This document shows, in pieces, positions 37,281 to 46,463 of a stretch of 57,145 nt of DNA. Source of the DNA: Saprospiraceae bacterium. GTDB taxonomy: Bacteria > Bacteroidota > Bacteroidia > Chitinophagales > Saprospiraceae. Where the stretch lies: NCBI GenBank assembly GCA_026993525.1, contig JALWSS010000114.1, forward strand, positions 1-57,145, read 5' to 3'. Both the position numbers and the translations under genes were made by a program. Below the pieces are notes generated by a model. The model made no database searches. It had not been told where the DNA came from and saw only the letters and a list, made by a program, of their open reading frames with translations. Each line of letters begins with the position of its first letter. Positions within the stretch are counted from its first letter, which is position 1.

Positions 37281-38369
37281 TCAGCCGACCAGCTCTTCCA
37301 ACATGAGCTCACGGCGGATGAGCTGGAGGTCGTCCATTTCAGGTTCAAAGGGAAAGTCTCTGTAGGATTCACTGGGGCGATAGCTGCCATAAGGTCTTGT
37401 ACAACCGGGCTCGCCGTTTTCACCCGGGCATCCGTCGGTCATGAATGGCATGCCTTTGTCAAGGGTTCGCAACACGCGGTTGATGACGGAGGAAGGCGTG
37501 TTCAGCCTGGACAGGGCACCTTCTTCATCAAATTCCAGGGCGGAAGGCGGAAGATCGTAGTTTTCGACAAGGTGCTTGACCAGTTGTATTCTGCGCCAGC
37601 GCTTGATGGAAGATTTGGGGTGGTTACCCATCCGGGAGTCGGGCTCCGGGTTGAAGCAAAACAGATAAGCGAGTATCTGTCTTTCTTTCAATTGGTAAAA
37701 CATATCACACAGGTCCCTGTCGGTTTCGCCCAGTCCCACCACACAATGTATGTTGACTTTCCAGGGGCCGTATATTTCCCTGGAGTAATTGATGATGTCC
37801 CAATAGTTCTGCCATTTCAAGCCGCCTTTGGGCACATTGGTACGCCGATCGAAAAAGACTTCCTCGGTGACGGCGTCCAGTCCTACTCCAATCATATCAG
37901 CGCCGAGGTCCTTCAGGTGTTGCAGGCGTTCACGGTTGAGGGTGGGAGGGGCAACGAGCAAGGACAAAGGGGTTTTGACCCGCTGGCAAATCTTTTCGGT
38001 AATCTCACAGGTATCTCTGTAGGCAGAGCCGTGCGTGACCATTGAGATACAGAGCCTCGTCATTTTGTCCTCGTAACGCACCAGTCGCTCAATGACTTCG
38101 TCGGTTTCGAACAAGGGCCAATCCACGCGGATAAATGACTTTTCTTCGTAATCGCCGGGGCGGGTACGGGCCAGGCCGCAATAGGCACAATCGGAGAGGC
38201 AGCCATCGTCATAGTTGAGCAGCAGGTTGATGCCGCCGAAGTCAAATTCCCGTGAAAACCGCCCTGATTGCATACGCAGCACCATCGCGCTGGCGGCACT
38301 AAGCCTTACATAGTCAGGGCTGATCTTTTTTTCCTCATTTGCTGACAAAGTCGGCAGTGGGTACTCCAT
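37281..38369 (-). CDS. Radical SAM lipoyl synthase component, LipS1/LipS2 type
   Basis: 362 residues. The SAM-cluster motif is CLSDCAYC (Cys 57, 61, 64), followed by ISMVTHGSAYRDTC, LGADMIGVGLDAVTEEVF and YLFCFNPEPDSRMG, the biotin-synthase-like radical SAM core. A C-terminal DGCPGENGEPGC may hold an auxiliary cluster that donates sulfur. Such two-protein lipoyl synthases (LipS1 plus LipS2) accompany sHdr loci and insert the two sulfurs of lipoate on LbpA. The other member is encoded at 39638-40609, with a lipoate ligase between them. I cannot say which of the two is LipS1. Confidence 0.82.
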   Translation of the reverse strand: MEYPLPTLSANEEKKISPDYVRLSAASAMVLRMQSGRFSREFDFGGINLLLNYDDGCLSDCAYCGLARTRPGDYEEKSFIRVDWPLFETDEVIERLVRYEDKMTRLCISMVTHGSAYRDTCEITEKICQRVKTPLSLLVAPPTLNRERLQHLKDLGADMIGVGLDAVTEEVFFDRRTNVPKGGLKWQNYWDIINYSREIYGPWKVNIHCVVGLGETDRDLCDMFYQLKERQILAYLFCFNPEPDSRMGNHPKSSIKRWRRIQLVKHLVENYDLPPSALEFDEEGALSRLNTPSSVINRVLRTLDKGMPFMTDGCPGENGEPGCTRPYGSYRPSESYRDFPFEPEMDDLQLIRRELMLEELVG

Positions 38370-38499
38370 ATCGCAAATAGTTTTGTCGTTTTTCCGGTTA
38401 AGCGCTTATTGGGATTTTGGTTTTCAGGGCATTGGGTCAGTTACAATTGCAACACCGGGGCCTCGTCGTTTTGACAATGGTTGTTTCTTCAAAAAGTGC

Positions 38500-39624
38500 T
38501 CACACGCCCTGGCGCAATTCAGCAGGCTGGTAACAAGCGCCGCGATAATTGTAATGCACTTCTTTCATGGCCGCCAGCGATGCCCGCCAAACAAGCGCAG
38601 TGATGTCTTTCGGATCAATTCCGGCCGGGAGTTCCTTTCCTGAATGAAAAACCTTTTCCACGGTAGCGGCTATGGCTTCTTTCTCGGCCGGGCTCCATTT
38701 CAGTTGTGATTCGATTTCACTGAAGATGCCATTGTCAGCCAGGTAATCTCCTGTAATCAGCAGGCTCTTGATGGTTTGACCCTTGAGCGCCACATAGGCC
38801 CTGAGCAAACCGGCGGCTGTTTTTTTTACGCCCATTCCATTCATGTCGGGTTGGGGCGATTGACTGTAAAGCCAGTCCGGATGCCCATAAATGCTGTGGG
38901 CCAGGTGATCAATAGCCTTGTTTTCCGAAGGAGAAAAAGTCTGTGTAAAAAATGAGACCCCCAGTGTTGATTCAAAGGCCTTTTTCAACAAGTGCCTGAA
39001 TTCCCGGGCATCCATCGGGGCTCCGGTTTCTTCTTTCACTGTGGTGATTCGCTGGCGAATACCCTTCATCATTTTATCCGACAGCTTTTGGAGGGGTATC
39101 TTCAAGACCTTTAACATGAGTTCCAGATCGAGGTCCAACAGCAAGCTCGTATGAAACTGAATAATTCCATGGGGGTTGCTGTAGATGCCCAGTCCTGCAA
39201 TTTTCCTCCCCCTTACTTCCAGGTCATTTTTGCCCCTGAGGCTTGCCGTAATGCCGAGGGCTTTCAGGGCTTCAACAAGCGGTAAGGAAAGCTTGCGATA
39301 CAATTGCCGTGTGGTAAGTTTATCAGGAGCGGGCATGGTAACACAAACGCCCAGCTGATGCCGGCCCATGATGATGGCCCCCCCACCGGTCAGTCTTCTG
39401 CTGACGCTGATATCTTGCTTCCGGCAATAAGAAAGATCCAACTCCGCATGAATGTTCTGGAACCTGCCTACCAGTGCGCAATGATCGCGATAGGTGTAAA
39501 GCCGCAAAACGCCCGGTGCAGGTTCCACACCGTCCTTCAGGTGATAATCCATCAACAACTCATCGGCGGCCAATCCCGTGGCTGCATTTGCTCCGTCGTC
39601 CTGGATATATCTCCACTGGTTCAT
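38500..39624 (-). CDS. Lipoate-protein ligase family, two-domain (sLpl-like)
   Basis: 374 residues. The N-terminal LplA catalytic domain shows RRLTGGGAIIMG (residues 76-87) and GKNDLEVRGRKIAGLG with the catalytic Lys at 141. The C-terminal ~120 residues contain a GMGVKKTAAGLLRAYVALKG region resembling LplB-type accessory domains, so this is the fused A+B layout. It would attach octanoate or lipoate to the LbpA proteins. It lies between the two LipS-type genes, which fits the sHdr-linked lipoate assembly route. A general housekeeping LplA is the less likely alternative. Confidence 0.87.
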   Translation of the reverse strand: MNQWRYIQDDGANAATGLAADELLMDYHLKDGVEPAPGVLRLYTYRDHCALVGRFQNIHAELDLSYCRKQDISVSRRLTGGGAIIMGRHQLGVCVTMPAPDKLTTRQLYRKLSLPLVEALKALGITASLRGKNDLEVRGRKIAGLGIYSNPHGIIQFHTSLLLDLDLELMLKVLKIPLQKLSDKMMKGIRQRITTVKEETGAPMDAREFRHLLKKAFESTLGVSFFTQTFSPSENKAIDHLAHSIYGHPDWLYSQSPQPDMNGMGVKKTAAGLLRAYVALKGQTIKSLLITGDYLADNGIFSEIESQLKWSPAEKEAIAATVEKVFHSGKELPAGIDPKDITALVWRASLAAMKEVHYNYRGACYQPAELRQGV

Positions 39625-39637
39625 TCAAGCATGCGGG

Positions 39638-40609
39638 TTAAGCTCCACAGGAGCAGGCATTTTCAACATAATTGATTTTCAGGCCTTTGAGGCCGGCATG
39701 TGCGGCAATGTTTTCCGCAGGAAAGGCAATGCCGTTGAAGCCGGCATCCACTGCGTACCGGTCCACTTTTCTTTTATAGTCGCCAAGCGGCCTTGCACAT
39801 CCCAGCATGAGCCAGGTGTCGGGCATGGATTGGCGGGCTTGCAAAAAGAACCCTTCCACCTCTTCAACTTTTGGGGGTTCCACGCCCCACATATTGGTGC
39901 CGTGCATGGGAACGAGGATGACAACCACGAGGGAATGCACCGGATATTTGGCTATCATTTCTAGGGCATTGTATTCGCCGAGAAATTTTCCGAAGTGCAA
40001 TCCAAGAATTACATGGGGCCTGAGGCTAAGACCATGATCGGTCAGAACCTTCAGGCTGAGGTCGTAATCGTCAGTGGTGGCGCTGAGGTGGTACACGTCG
40101 CGAATGGTGTCGTCACTACCGATAATATCAATGGCCACTCCGCTCACACCTGCATCTTTCAAGGCCCTGGCCATAGCCGGTTTTGTGATCAGCCCAGTGT
40201 GCATAATGATGCGCAAGCCCAGTTCCTCTCTGACCCTTTTTATGTCATCAATGTGCTTCATAAAAGGCACTTCTCCACTTTTGGTAGAGCCCCCGCTGAT
40301 GAGCACCGTTTCGGTGCCTTTGGCTGCAAGGCGGCTGCACATGCTGAACAGGCCCTCCTTTTTATCGAGGGGTATCATGGGCTCCAGTATCTTTTTGTTG
40401 CAATGGTCACAATCCAATGCACAGGCAGCGCCCGTCAGGCTGACAGACATGAAAGCGTAAGGGTGGGAAGGCTGAAACTCCCTGGTTGAATAACTCTTCA
40501 GGCCGGTTGGCACAAAAAAAGTGATCTCATCGGGGAAGTTGGATTTCCTGATGTTGAAAGCCTCCTGGTAACGGTCTTGCAATTGAGTGGTCAAGGTTCT
40601 GCCAACCAT
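39638..40609 (-). CDS. Radical SAM lipoyl synthase component, second LipS type
   Basis: 323 residues with a SAM-cluster motif CALDCDHC (Cys 63, 67, 70), VLISGGSTKSGEVPF for SAM binding, GVAIDIIGSDDTIRDVYHL, and RPHVILGLHFGKFLGEYNAL. The last residues, NACSCGA, give two closely spaced Cys that could ligate an auxiliary cluster. It overlaps the 3' end of lbpA by 19 bases and ends 13 bases before the lipoate ligase, so it is firmly in the operon. With the protein encoded at 37281-38369 it would form the LipS1/LipS2 pair. Which is which is not resolved. Confidence 0.82.
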   Translation of the reverse strand: MVGRTLTTQLQDRYQEAFNIRKSNFPDEITFFVPTGLKSYSTREFQPSHPYAFMSVSLTGAACALDCDHCNKKILEPMIPLDKKEGLFSMCSRLAAKGTETVLISGGSTKSGEVPFMKHIDDIKRVREELGLRIIMHTGLITKPAMARALKDAGVSGVAIDIIGSDDTIRDVYHLSATTDDYDLSLKVLTDHGLSLRPHVILGLHFGKFLGEYNALEMIAKYPVHSLVVVILVPMHGTNMWGVEPPKVEEVEGFFLQARQSMPDTWLMLGCARPLGDYKRKVDRYAVDAGFNGIAFPAENIAAHAGLKGLKINYVENACSCGA

Positions 40610-41040
40610 CCTTTATCCTGGTATTTTTTGAGTTCGGCTTCAAACCAGTCAACAATGGAATCTCTGCCGTGAATCAGGTTCTTCTTTTCATCTTCAAAAC
40701 CGGTCGGATGCAGCGCTATCAACCATCCGTCTCCGTAGGGGTCAAGGTTTGCCAGGCGAGGATTTTCCAGCACCCTTTTGTTGACAGCTGCAATTTCCCC
40801 GGAGACCGGCATCTTCAACTGCCCCACGTGTTTTTCAGCTTCCACACTTCCAAAAGCATCTCCTCTGTTCAGCAGGGTGCCTTCCGGCTCCATCATCAGG
40901 CTTACGAAGGCGCCGGTGCCTTCCTGCACCAGGGGGTTGTAACCAATGCGGATCACATCGCCTTCTTCTTTAATCCAAAAGCCCGATTCCGGATCGTAGT
41001 AGCGGTCGGTTTGTACCTGGTAATCTTTGATTTTTTCCAT
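40591..41040 (-). CDS. lbpA: Lipoate-binding protein LbpA (GcvH-like), first copy
   Basis: 149 residues, GcvH-like fold. The lipoyl-lysine is K70 in SVEAEKHVGQLKMPVSG, with the PVSGEI turn after it and LDPYGDGWLIAL near the end. It is longer than the usual H protein and has no glycine-cleavage genes around it. In sHdr systems LbpA carries the sulfur substrate on its lipoyl arm to the Hdr-like complex. It lies 20 bases after the fused shdrC2B2 gene and overlaps a LipS gene. It is quite different in sequence from the second copy at 46464-46937. Confidence 0.88.
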   Translation of the reverse strand: MEKIKDYQVQTDRYYDPESGFWIKEEGDVIRIGYNPLVQEGTGAFVSLMMEPEGTLLNRGDAFGSVEAEKHVGQLKMPVSGEIAAVNKRVLENPRLANLDPYGDGWLIALHPTGFEDEKKNLIHGRDSIVDWFEAELKKYQDKGWLAEP

Positions 41041-41060
41041 GCAAAAAGTTGTTTGATCAA

Positions 41061-42329
41061 TTACCCCATTGCTTCACGGATCAACTCGGCAATATCCTTG
41101 ACGAGGAGCTTGCCCTCGTTTCCGGTAGATTTCACGGCATCTTCAAAACGGGACACTTCGTACGGACAGCAAACAGCCAGTACATCTGCACCGGTTTCAA
41201 TGGCCTCTTTGACCCGGTTTTCCGAAAGCCGCTCCTGGACGTGATCCGCCATGAAGCCATCCAGCCACATGCCGCCACCACCGCCACCACAACAATAGCT
41301 GTTTGCCTTGCACCGCCACATTTCAATCAGTTCTACACCCGGAAGGGCTTCTATGCACTGGCGGGGTGCTTCAAACTCACCGTTGTGACGCCCCAGATAA
41401 CAGGGATCGTGGAAAGTGACTTTGTAATCGAGTTTGTTTTTGAATTCAAGCTTTTTCATCAGGGGCGCCAGGAAGGTGGTGTAGTGTACCACCTCGTATT
41501 CGCCGCCGTATTTTGGATACTCTTTGCGAAGCGCGTTGAGTGCATGAGGGTCGGTGACGAGGATTTTGTTGAACTTGTATTTTCCGAAGGTTTTTATGTT
41601 TTCTTCGGCAAATTCTTCAAAAAGTCCAGTTTCTCCGGCAAGCCGTTGAGAGTCACATGAACACTTTTCTTCGGTTCCCAAAATGCCGTAATCCACTCCC
41701 AGCGTGTTCATTATATGGGCCAGGGCAGCACTGGCTTCTTTGCCGCGGGCGTGGTAGGCGGGGTAGCATTCCACAAACCACAGCACATCCACCGGCTTTT
41801 TGATTTCTTTCAGGATGGGCACTTCCGCACCCGTTTCCTTCACCCAATCGGCCCGTTTGCGCTGAGACTCACCCAGGGGGTTGCCGTACTCAAAAGTATT
41901 TTCGAAAGCCTCCTGCAACTCTTCGGGCACACCTTCACCTTCCATCACTGCCTCTTCTCGTACAGCGGGCATGATTTCAATCATATTGACCGCTTTGGGG
42001 CATACGCGAAGGCAATTGGCACACGTGGTGCACTTCCAAAGGTCCGGGTCAGTGAGCAGGTCAATGCCTTGTTGCACTTTGCGGTACACTTTGCGGGGGC
42101 CGTATTCGCCTCCCACCGTGTCCACCGGGCAAACAGGTACACATTGGCCACATTGGTAACACCAACCCAGCGACTCTGCACCGGCAATGGAGGTGATGCG
42201 GTCCAAAACCGAATCATCGTAGTCTGCCACGACGCGCTGCTCAAACATTCGGTTCCATTCGGCCGTCAGTTCGATGCCGTCCACTACGACTTTTTCCTTT
42301 TCAACGATCTGGTTCTTGTCAACTGGCAT
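41061..42329 (-). CDS. Fused HdrC2-HdrB2-like iron-sulfur protein of the sHdr complex
   Basis: 422 residues from the ATG at 42329 (a TTG 15 bases upstream is possible). Two regular [4Fe-4S] motifs lie at Cys 57/60/63/67 (CYQCGQCVPVCP) and 100/103/106/110 (CTTCANCLRVCP), as in HdrC. The same chain then continues into an HdrB part with ECYPAYHARG, HDPCYLGRHN, NSYCCGGGGGG and AVCCPYEVSRF. In described sHdr loci the C2 and B2 subunits are usually separate genes after 'hyp'. Here position and content match both, giving an HdrD-like fusion. It probably binds the lipoylated LbpA. Confidence 0.87.
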   Translation of the reverse strand: MPVDKNQIVEKEKVVVDGIELTAEWNRMFEQRVVADYDDSVLDRITSIAGAESLGWCYQCGQCVPVCPVDTVGGEYGPRKVYRKVQQGIDLLTDPDLWKCTTCANCLRVCPKAVNMIEIMPAVREEAVMEGEGVPEELQEAFENTFEYGNPLGESQRKRADWVKETGAEVPILKEIKKPVDVLWFVECYPAYHARGKEASAALAHIMNTLGVDYGILGTEEKCSCDSQRLAGETGLFEEFAEENIKTFGKYKFNKILVTDPHALNALRKEYPKYGGEYEVVHYTTFLAPLMKKLEFKNKLDYKVTFHDPCYLGRHNGEFEAPRQCIEALPGVELIEMWRCKANSYCCGGGGGGMWLDGFMADHVQERLSENRVKEAIETGADVLAVCCPYEVSRFEDAVKSTGNEGKLLVKDIAELIREAMG

Positions 42330-42411
42330 ATCGTAAAATTTCAATTGTGAGTCTCCTGCAAAAAGTCATTTTTCCGGGAATGCCCCTGCCTGGCAGGTAG
42401 CCGGCCCCCCA

Positions 42412-42475
42412 ACTCTCAACCCCTCTCAACCCCTCTCAACCTCCCGAGCTTGACTCGGGATCAACCCCTCTCAAC
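42412..42475. repeat. AACCCCTCTC tandem repeat interrupted by a palindrome
   Basis: The 10-base unit CTCTCAACCC repeats, is broken by TCCCGAG-CTTGA-CTCGGGA (42442-42460), and then continues. It lies between the 'hyp' gene and the shdrC2B2 gene inside the operon. Confidence 0.8.
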
Positions 42476-42508
42476 TGTCAAGGCTACTTTTTACAGCGTA
42501 CTCAATTG

Positions 42509-43252
42509 TTAATCAATTTGATATTCTTCCATCCGGTGAATTCCGAGAATACGACGGGAGAACTCTTCAAGCCCCGGCACCACTTTGTTGAACTCCTGTG
42601 TCATTCGCATTCGCAGAACAGTGTAGGTATAAATGACGTACACTGCGCTCATAAAGACGACGGTTCCGAACAGGCTTTTTTCGCTGTCCTGGTAGCCGGC
42701 GGCCTCACCCATTTTGTAAACAAACAGGGTGGCTTTACCGACTTTCAAATAGCTCTCGGCTATGCTGTCTGCTTCCAGCTCAAAGTCGTCGGTGATGAGA
42801 AGCCGCAAGGCCCCCGTCTTGTTTTTTCTGTCCCACAGCCACCTGCTCCAAAGCCAATGCTGTGTCGGGAAGGTAAAATGAAGCAACTCCCCCGCCATGT
42901 CAATGCGCAACTGTTCGGGAATACCGTCCAATGCGTCGTAAAAGTGTTGAAAGCGATCGTGGACATGACCCTCTCCGTAGAGCAAGGCAGCCACTTCATC
43001 CCTTAGCTTTTCAATTGGCACCACTCCGAGCACTTTGTCGGAATGCCGGCGGGTGGAGAATATCCACTTCAGAAGTTTTTTGAACTGTTCTTCCCCGAGG
43101 GCGTCAACCCTGTCTGAAGCCAGCAGGCGGCCAAAAGCATCGCTTTTCCGTTGGAGATCAGCGGTCATTGCCTCCACGGTTTCAATGGAAATCTTGCTGA
43201 ATATCTCCTTGGTGAATTCCTTGATGCTACCAGAATCTACCGGCTGGCTCAT
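42509..43252 (-). CDS. Conserved sHdr-associated hypothetical protein ('hyp')
   Basis: 247 residues. Position directly between shdrA and shdrC2B2, together with length and character, matches the conserved hypothetical gene found at this place in known shdr clusters. It has a helical N-terminus (IKEFTKEIFSKISIETVEAMTADLQ), a central RWLWDRKNKTGALRLL, and one hydrophobic stretch near residue 195 (SLFGTVVFMSAVYVIYTY) that could touch the membrane. No cysteine motif or known enzyme signature is seen. Its role in the complex is unknown; the constant synteny suggests a structural or membrane-docking part. Confidence 0.85.
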   Translation of the reverse strand: MSQPVDSGSIKEFTKEIFSKISIETVEAMTADLQRKSDAFGRLLASDRVDALGEEQFKKLLKWIFSTRRHSDKVLGVVPIEKLRDEVAALLYGEGHVHDRFQHFYDALDGIPEQLRIDMAGELLHFTFPTQHWLWSRWLWDRKNKTGALRLLITDDFELEADSIAESYLKVGKATLFVYKMGEAAGYQDSEKSLFGTVVFMSAVYVIYTYTVLRMRMTQEFNKVVPGLEEFSRRILGIHRMEEYQID

Positions 43253-43277
43253 ATCGTCAGAAGTTTGCGGTTCAAAA

Positions 43278-44339
43278 TCAGGCTGAGACCGGAGCCAATT
43301 TGCGCATAGCTGAAATAGCCTTCATGGCAGCAAGGCCGGCCATTGACACGGTGTCTTCCAGGTCAGCCGGTCCTGTGCAGGCACCCACGGCAAATACACC
43401 TGGCACATTGGTCGAGACGGTGTCCAGTGGTCCCCCGGTTGTTTCGATGAAACCGTACTTATTCTGATTAAGGCCAAAAATCTTAGCCATCTCTTTGGTG
43501 CCACCACTTGGCTCCATACCCACTGACAGGATAACCATGTCCATGGGTACTTCCATTGGGCGCCGCAAGGTGGTATCTTCACCTTTGACCAACAGGCGAT
43601 CACCTTTCTTCAGAATTTCAGTGGCAATGCCTTTAATGTAATTGACCTTGTATTTTTCCTGGGCCGGCCAGTAAATTTCATTTTCCCAATAGCCGTACAT
43701 CCTCATGTCAATGTAGAAGATATAGACTTTGCAGTCGGGTACGTGCTGGCGGATTTCGATGGCCTGTTTGGAAGCAATACCACAACACACCTTAGAGCAA
43801 TACTCGTTGCCGATCTGGCGGTCGCGGGAGCCTACGCACTGAATGAAGCAGACGCGCTTTGGTTTTTCACCGTTGGAAGGCCTGACGAAGTTGCCGGCCT
43901 TGAGCATTTTTTCACAATCCACCAGCGTGATGACGTCGTCGTGCTCGTAATACCCGTATTTCTGTGTTTCTCGTCCCGGGTCAAAGTGGGTGAATCCCGT
44001 GCAGACGATCACTGCCGCAGCTTCAATTTCCACCTCTTTGCCAAGTTGCAGGGCTTTCACCCGGAAGTTGCCCAACTCACCTTCCGCATCATGCACCAGG
44101 GTGTTGTACATGATTTCCACGTTGGGGTGGTTCACAACGGGTTCAATCATTTCGTTGAGGGCTTCTTCGGCAGGACGCAGGTCAGGGGTGAGTGCGGCAT
44201 AGGAAGCTTCGTCGGGGGTTCCTCCCAGCCGGTCTCTTTTTTCAACGAGGACGGCCTCGTAACCGAGTTCGGCAATGCCCCTGGCCACTTCCAGACCGCC
44301 GGGCCCGCCACCAATGATGAGAATCTTTTGATTTGCCAT
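43278..44339 (-). CDS. shdrA: HdrA-like flavoprotein of the sHdr complex
   Basis: 353 residues from the ATG at 44339; a TTG two codons upstream is less likely. The FAD-binding loop IIGGGPGGLEVARGIAELG is followed by RLGGTPDEASY. The HdrA cysteine region is FIQCVGSRDRQIGNEYC then SKVCC. The C-terminal flavin domain is seen as TTGGPLDTVSTNVPGVFAVGAC. It is much shorter than methanogen HdrA, as in sHdr systems. It would take the electrons released when LbpA-bound sulfur is oxidized and pass them on, possibly to EtfAB. It sits between shdrB1 and 'hyp'. Confidence 0.93.
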   Translation of the reverse strand: MANQKILIIGGGPGGLEVARGIAELGYEAVLVEKRDRLGGTPDEASYAALTPDLRPAEEALNEMIEPVVNHPNVEIMYNTLVHDAEGELGNFRVKALQLGKEVEIEAAAVIVCTGFTHFDPGRETQKYGYYEHDDVITLVDCEKMLKAGNFVRPSNGEKPKRVCFIQCVGSRDRQIGNEYCSKVCCGIASKQAIEIRQHVPDCKVYIFYIDMRMYGYWENEIYWPAQEKYKVNYIKGIATEILKKGDRLLVKGEDTTLRRPMEVPMDMVILSVGMEPSGGTKEMAKIFGLNQNKYGFIETTGGPLDTVSTNVPGVFAVGACTGPADLEDTVSMAGLAAMKAISAMRKLAPVSA

Positions 44340-44416
44340 TTTCAAGTTGTTGGTTTTATAAAATCACTCATCTGTTTACAAACAGCATGTTCAAGTTCAA
44401 TTCAAGCCCACCTGGT

Positions 44417-45613
44417 TCATACCGGCACACTCTCTACATCATCCCAGGTGAGGTAGAGTTGCTCACCGTTTTTGAGTTTGTCCACTTGTTCTTCAAACTC
44501 TCTCCACTTTTCCTCTGGGTCAATTCCGATTTTTTCGAGGAAGGGCTTGTTGTCGGTGTTGTGCCAGTGCATTTGCAACACCAGATATGGATGCGCACCC
44601 AGGGCCAGTGCCGCCACCTGAGAATCTGACAATACGGGTAGCCCCACTTTCTTGTCGTGGGCCTTGCCGGCAAACTGGCTTTGATCGAGCGTGGTAACAC
44701 AACCGGTGTCATGGGTAACTACCAAATCGGGATTGGCTTCTTCTTTCATCACCTCAATTTTCCGCTGAACGGCAAACGAACGGGAAAAATCGCGTGACAC
44801 CAGAATATGCCTGAACCCAAATCCGCAGCAGTCAAACCAGGTGGAGTAATCCGCCACATTCACACCGATCTTTTGCAATACACCCGTAATGATAGCGGTG
44901 CGTTGCGCGCCATATATTTCAGGTGTGTAAATGGCATCTTCCTCGATGAGTTTGTGGTAGTGGCAAGCCGGATGAACCGTGGCCGTGATGGGGCTCATAT
45001 CCATTACCTGATGCTCTGCTATGCGGTCTCTCATGGCATAGACCCACTCGCTGTAGTGAACTATTTCTTCCGGTATCACCAGCTTTTTTCCCAGTTTTTC
45101 CATGATTTTCCGGACCTGCGCCCGCAGTTCCGGATAGTGCATGAGGCTTTGTCTGACTTCTTTGTAGTGTCCGAAGCTGGTGCCACAGTGAATGATGGGG
45201 AAATAGCCCGTTTCGTATGCAGCGGCGAAGTTGCGTATGGCCACAGCAGCCTGGGCAGCAGGATTGGAGGTTGCCGAAGCATAATAGTTCCAGGCTGTAC
45301 AGGAGGTCTGATCCTTGGGGTCAATGTAGTCCAGGCCCAGCTTTCTGTTCAGCCAGAATATGGAGGTGGAGTAGCCGGGAATGTGCCCGCACTGACCGCA
45401 GCTTTTGTGATGCCAGGTACGTTCCACGGGTATTTTCTTGGTCCGACCGTATTTGGTCTTGACTTCAATGTAAGGTTCCGGAACCCGCTGCACGATGATC
45501 TCCCCGTCTTTCTCCAGTTGATCGAGAATGTCGTGGTAATCCTCAGTTGGAGGTGTTTCGGGCAGCTCAAAATTGCGGTCCCTGGCTTGATTTACTACCG
45601 GCAAGTGTATCAT
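44417..45613 (-). CDS. shdrB1: HdrB1-like subunit of the sHdr complex
   Basis: 398 residues. Cysteine-rich CCG-type regions: HHKSCGQCGHIPG (Cys 72 and 75), DQTSCTAWNYYAS (105), HPACHYHKL, WFDCCGFGFRH and THDTGCVTTLD. In HdrB such cysteines carry noncubane iron-sulfur clusters at the disulfide-cleaving site. The long N-terminal extension before residue 70 fits sHdrB1. Two genes upstream is lbpA, and shdrA follows directly. It probably forms the catalytic module with sHdrC1. Confidence 0.9.
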   Translation of the reverse strand: MIHLPVVNQARDRNFELPETPPTEDYHDILDQLEKDGEIIVQRVPEPYIEVKTKYGRTKKIPVERTWHHKSCGQCGHIPGYSTSIFWLNRKLGLDYIDPKDQTSCTAWNYYASATSNPAAQAAVAIRNFAAAYETGYFPIIHCGTSFGHYKEVRQSLMHYPELRAQVRKIMEKLGKKLVIPEEIVHYSEWVYAMRDRIAEHQVMDMSPITATVHPACHYHKLIEEDAIYTPEIYGAQRTAIITGVLQKIGVNVADYSTWFDCCGFGFRHILVSRDFSRSFAVQRKIEVMKEEANPDLVVTHDTGCVTTLDQSQFAGKAHDKKVGLPVLSDSQVAALALGAHPYLVLQMHWHNTDNKPFLEKIGIDPEEKWREFEEQVDKLKNGEQLYLTWDDVESVPV

Positions 45614-45664
45614 GACTGAAATTTTAATTCGTGAATGAATTGGATGTTGGGTCTGTCAGGTGCT

Positions 45665-46366
45665 TCAGAAAGAGACATCATACCCTTCTTCTTCCAGTTT
45701 CTCTTCCATGACGTCAACCAGGATCATGTGGAGGCCGTCGTCTATTTCCTCTATCATGTCCATGACACCGGTCATGTGCCAGATGAGATATAGCTCGATG
45801 ATGGTTTTGTCATCAACCGCCCATCCCGTTTCAGTGGTGTGGAGGGTTTCGGGTGGCAGGGCTTTGCGCCACCATTCCAGGTTGTCTGAAATGTCCTTCA
45901 CATGAGGCCCCCAGTCGGGAAAGGCATTGGGCTGCAGCATGTCAGGAGACACCTGCGTGCCCGTGGACATGATCTTGTAGATGATCCGGCCGTAACCTTC
46001 AAGGGCTTCTTTGGCAGTTTGAAGGCCGTTGTTCACCGCTACCTCCCGCATAATGGTGATCAGCATGCCGGGAGAATTATGACGAGGACAACGATCGCAG
46101 GAAAAGCACTGTGAACAATCCCATATACTGTCGTTCATCAGGGTGTAAATGAGGTCCACATCTTCGCGGGCAGTAGCCTGGGCAATGACCCTCGGGCTGA
46201 AATCGTAAAACCTTGCCGAGGGGCAGGCAGCCACGCAAATACCACACTCGTAACAGCCATACAGCGCGTGGTGAAAGCGCAAGTCGGCTTTCACTTCGTT
46301 GAAAAGCCGTTCCTTTTCTTCGTAAGGAACATCGGCGTATTTGTTCATCGAAAGATCAAGTCCCAT
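45665..46366 (-). CDS. shdrC1: HdrC1-like iron-sulfur subunit of the sHdr complex
   Basis: 233 residues. The first cluster motif is regular: CYECGICVAACP (Cys 38, 41, 44, 48). The second, CSQCFSCDRCPR (84, 87, 90, 93), has only two residues before the last Cys, where HdrC normally has three. This may mark a variant cluster. The C-terminal helical part is acidic (MEEKLEEEGYDVSF). It is the first hdr gene, following lbpA by 97 bases, and transfers electrons between sHdrB1 and sHdrA. Confidence 0.9.
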   Translation of the reverse strand: MGLDLSMNKYADVPYEEKERLFNEVKADLRFHHALYGCYECGICVAACPSARFYDFSPRVIAQATAREDVDLIYTLMNDSIWDCSQCFSCDRCPRHNSPGMLITIMREVAVNNGLQTAKEALEGYGRIIYKIMSTGTQVSPDMLQPNAFPDWGPHVKDISDNLEWWRKALPPETLHTTETGWAVDDKTIIELYLIWHMTGVMDMIEEIDDGLHMILVDVMEEKLEEEGYDVSF

Positions 46367-46463
46367 GATTCAATGATTTATTGGTGCGAAAACGTGCACC
46401 TGCCAATCCGGCCCGCAGGCGCGGTCAAGGTTGAAATGGCGGGGCAGTTTTTCGAACAATTGT

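Noticed and set aside
41061-46366. Methanogen-type heterodisulfide reductase or lactate/glycolate oxidase FeS subunits
   Set aside because: The order C1-B1-A-hyp-C2B2 with lbpA, tusA and dsrE is specific to sHdr; sHdrA is too short for methanogen HdrA.
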